Source: JAGORY01 sp964517585
GTDB lineage: Bacteria; Patescibacteriota; Gracilibacteria; Peribacterales; Peribacteraceae
Assembly: GCA_964517585.1 (NCBI GenBank)
Contig: CAZFCB010000006.1
Coordinates: forward strand, 1-43,641
Reading direction: 5' to 3'
DNA: 43,641 nucleotides
The notes beneath the pieces are model-generated. The model did not search any database. It was not told where the DNA came from and saw nothing but the letters and a program-made list of their open reading frames with translations. The position numbers and the translations under genes were made by a program. Shown here piece by piece: positions 42,714-43,641 of this stretch. Position 1 is the first letter of the stretch, and every line of letters starts with the position of its first letter.

Positions 42714-43556
42714 TTAGAATGGGCTTTTAATATTCCTTATCGCAGGATTCGTGACCTGCGTGTAGCGCTGCGTCGTTCTGATATTGGCATGACCAAGCAA
42801 TGCCTGCACATAGCGAATATCTGTGCCGTTTTCGAGGAGGTGTGTCGCGAAACTATGACGAAGGGAATGAAATGTTGCATCCTTCGATATCTCTGCTGCG
42901 TGGCATGACCGTGCGAAGACCAATTGCAATGACCGAGTCGAGAGTGGACCTCCTCGTTCACTCTCAAATACCAGATCATGAGCATCCTTGCCTTGTAGAA
43001 AAGTACGAAAATCTTTGACCAGAGATTCCGGCATCACAGTCACCCGATCTTTTTTGCCCTTGCCCTGACGCACAGTGACTATCATCTGTTCCAGATCAAG
43101 ATCCTGCACTTGTAGCTGCACGACCTCGCTGATACGGAGTCCCGCGCCGTAAGCCAGAGCAAGAGAGAGCCTGTGTTTTGTATTCTTCGTTGCTGCAATC
43201 AATCGGTGAATGTCCGCTCGTGAAAGAACAACGGGCAATCTACTTTCCTTCTTCGCAAAATGGACGATAATCGGTGTAGGGTTCCGCAACACTTCACGGT
43301 AAAAAAATGTAATGGCTTGCAGATGGACATTCGCAGTCTGTGCCGCCGCTCCACCATCTAGCTTCTGGATAATGTAACGTCTGAGGCTTGCCTCGTCCGC
43401 CTTTTCACAATCATTGCCCCTGAATCGAAAATAGGCACTCAATGCCTGCAGATAACTCTTCCGCGTCCTCACACTGAGGTTTCTCAGTTTCAATTCGTCC
43501 TCCATGCGACGGAGCAGTGTGTCCATATACTTCGTATAATATACAGAAGAATACAT
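42714..43556 (-). CDS. tyrosine recombinase (XerC/XerD-like)
   Basis: A 280-residue tyrosine site-specific recombinase. The N-terminal SAM-like core-binding domain (LSVRTRKSYLQALSAYFRF) is followed by the catalytic domain with the first Arg in GAGLRISEV, the Lys in RQGKGKKDR, HSLRHSFATHLL (His-x-x-Arg), GHANIRTTQRYT (His and the nucleophilic Tyr in RYTQV). The full R-K-H-R-H-Y set is visible. It lacks the extra helix of integron integrases. The start at 43556 has TATACT exactly 6 nt upstream; an internal ATG at 43526 with TATTAT 9 nt upstream is an alternative giving 270 residues. It could be the chromosome-dimer resolvase or a mobile-element integrase. Palindromes at 43582-43641 lie next to its start. 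Confidence 0.9.
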   Translation of the reverse strand: MYSSVYYTKYMDTLLRRMEDELKLRNLSVRTRKSYLQALSAYFRFRGNDCEKADEASLRRYIIQKLDGGAAAQTANVHLQAITFFYREVLRNPTPIIVHFAKKESRLPVVLSRADIHRLIAATKNTKHRLSLALAYGAGLRISEVVQLQVQDLDLEQMIVTVRQGKGKKDRVTVMPESLVKDFRTFLQGKDAHDLVFESERGGPLSTRSLQLVFARSCHAAEISKDATFHSLRHSFATHLLENGTDIRYVQALLGHANIRTTQRYTQVTNPAIRNIKSPF

Positions 43557-43562
43557 TTTTCA

Positions 43563-43568
43563 AGTATA
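43563..43568 (-). promoter_or_regulatory. -10 box of the recombinase (leaderless geometry)
   Basis: On the minus strand TATACT, then TGAAAA (6 nt), then the ATG at 43556. Confidence 0.6.
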
Positions 43569-43581
43569 GTATTCGCATAAT

Positions 43582-43641
43582 AACGAGTTGTTCAAAATAA
43601 CTCGTTTTGCCTCTGGGCAAAACTCCATGTTCTTTTGAACA
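43582..43641. repeat. three tandem palindromes upstream of the recombinase
   Basis: AACGAGTT-n9-AACTCGTT (43582-43606), GTTTTGCC-tctg-GGCAAAAC (43604-43623) and TGTTC-tttt-GAACA (43628-43641). All arms are perfect. They may be the recombinase's binding or recombination site, or a terminator for a gene beyond the window. Confidence 0.6.

Noticed and set aside
1..43641. Alternative genetic code (UGA as glycine, as in Gracilibacteria)
   Set aside because: TGA ends many genes at the expected place, including start/stop overlaps, and no gene contains an internal TGA at a conserved Gly.
43582..43641. Integron attC array
   Set aside because: The palindromes lack recognisable attC core sites, only one short set is visible, and the recombinase lacks the integron-specific insertion; kept only as a finding to check.
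1..43641. CRISPR arrays, tRNA and rRNA genes
   Set aside because: No regularly spaced direct repeats and no cloverleaf or rRNA-like segments were seen by eye; intergenic gaps are mostly too short.

Overview
The window reads as a chromosomal segment of a bacterium using the standard code: TGA is a normal stop in many genes (for example the ATGA overlaps at 3343-3346, 7930-7933 and 34459-34462). My best guess is a Candidate Phyla Radiation (Patescibacteria) genome, perhaps of the Peregrinibacteria lineage. That placement is inference. It rests on a sigma-region-4/HARE-HTH hybrid regulator, surface proteins with thrombospondin type 3 and DUF11-like repeats, a CCTGCCTACC palindromic repeat, short intergenic spaces and few Shine-Dalgarno sequences. 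No rRNA, tRNA, CRISPR array or prophage is visible.

Layout. 1-1271: a small unknown gene and a D-2-hydroxyacid dehydrogenase. 1306-10633: a dense copper locus containing a secreted Cys/His/Met protein, an HMA-DsbD-like-cupredoxin fusion, a 58-residue membrane peptide, a CopZ-like chaperone, a 1303-residue fusion of a copper P-type ATPase with an AniA-type copper nitrite reductase, an unknown membrane protein, a lipoprotein multicopper oxidase, a Met-rich membrane protein and a DUF302 protein. A nitroreductase follows. 11378-19262: an envelope block with a TMTC-like glycosyltransferase carrying TPRs, a PKD/7TM protein, an ATP-grasp/DUF1704 metallopeptidase fusion and a repeat adhesin ending in FPQTG. 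A bidirectional terminator (19284-19327) separates it from a minus-strand group (two-TM protein, khpA, rpsP, glycosyltransferase). 21651-26319: prmC, purA and a class B PBP. 26294-27126: a RAYT transposase with three REP palindromes, bracketed by two copies of the PBP gene's 3' end. 27187-32635: glmS, a lipoprotein, rpsT, ruvX and the sigma/HARE regulator with a structured leader. 32741-36564: DUF2339, a TSP3 anchor protein and a lipoprotein. 36758-43556: recA, dnaB, mraY, gap, fbp and a tyrosine recombinase next to tandem palindromes at the window edge.

Two themes stand out. In the copper locus, genes overlap by a few bases and three separate HMA domains surround one exporter that appears to carry its own extracellular copper oxidoreductase, so copper efflux and copper-enzyme chemistry may be linked in one polypeptide. 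Second, nine start codons lie exactly 6 nt downstream of a -10-like hexamer (TATACT, TACACT and relatives), the geometry expected of leaderless mRNAs. Genes inside operons instead use ATGA overlaps or, occasionally, a Shine-Dalgarno. This rule also helped choose start codons here.
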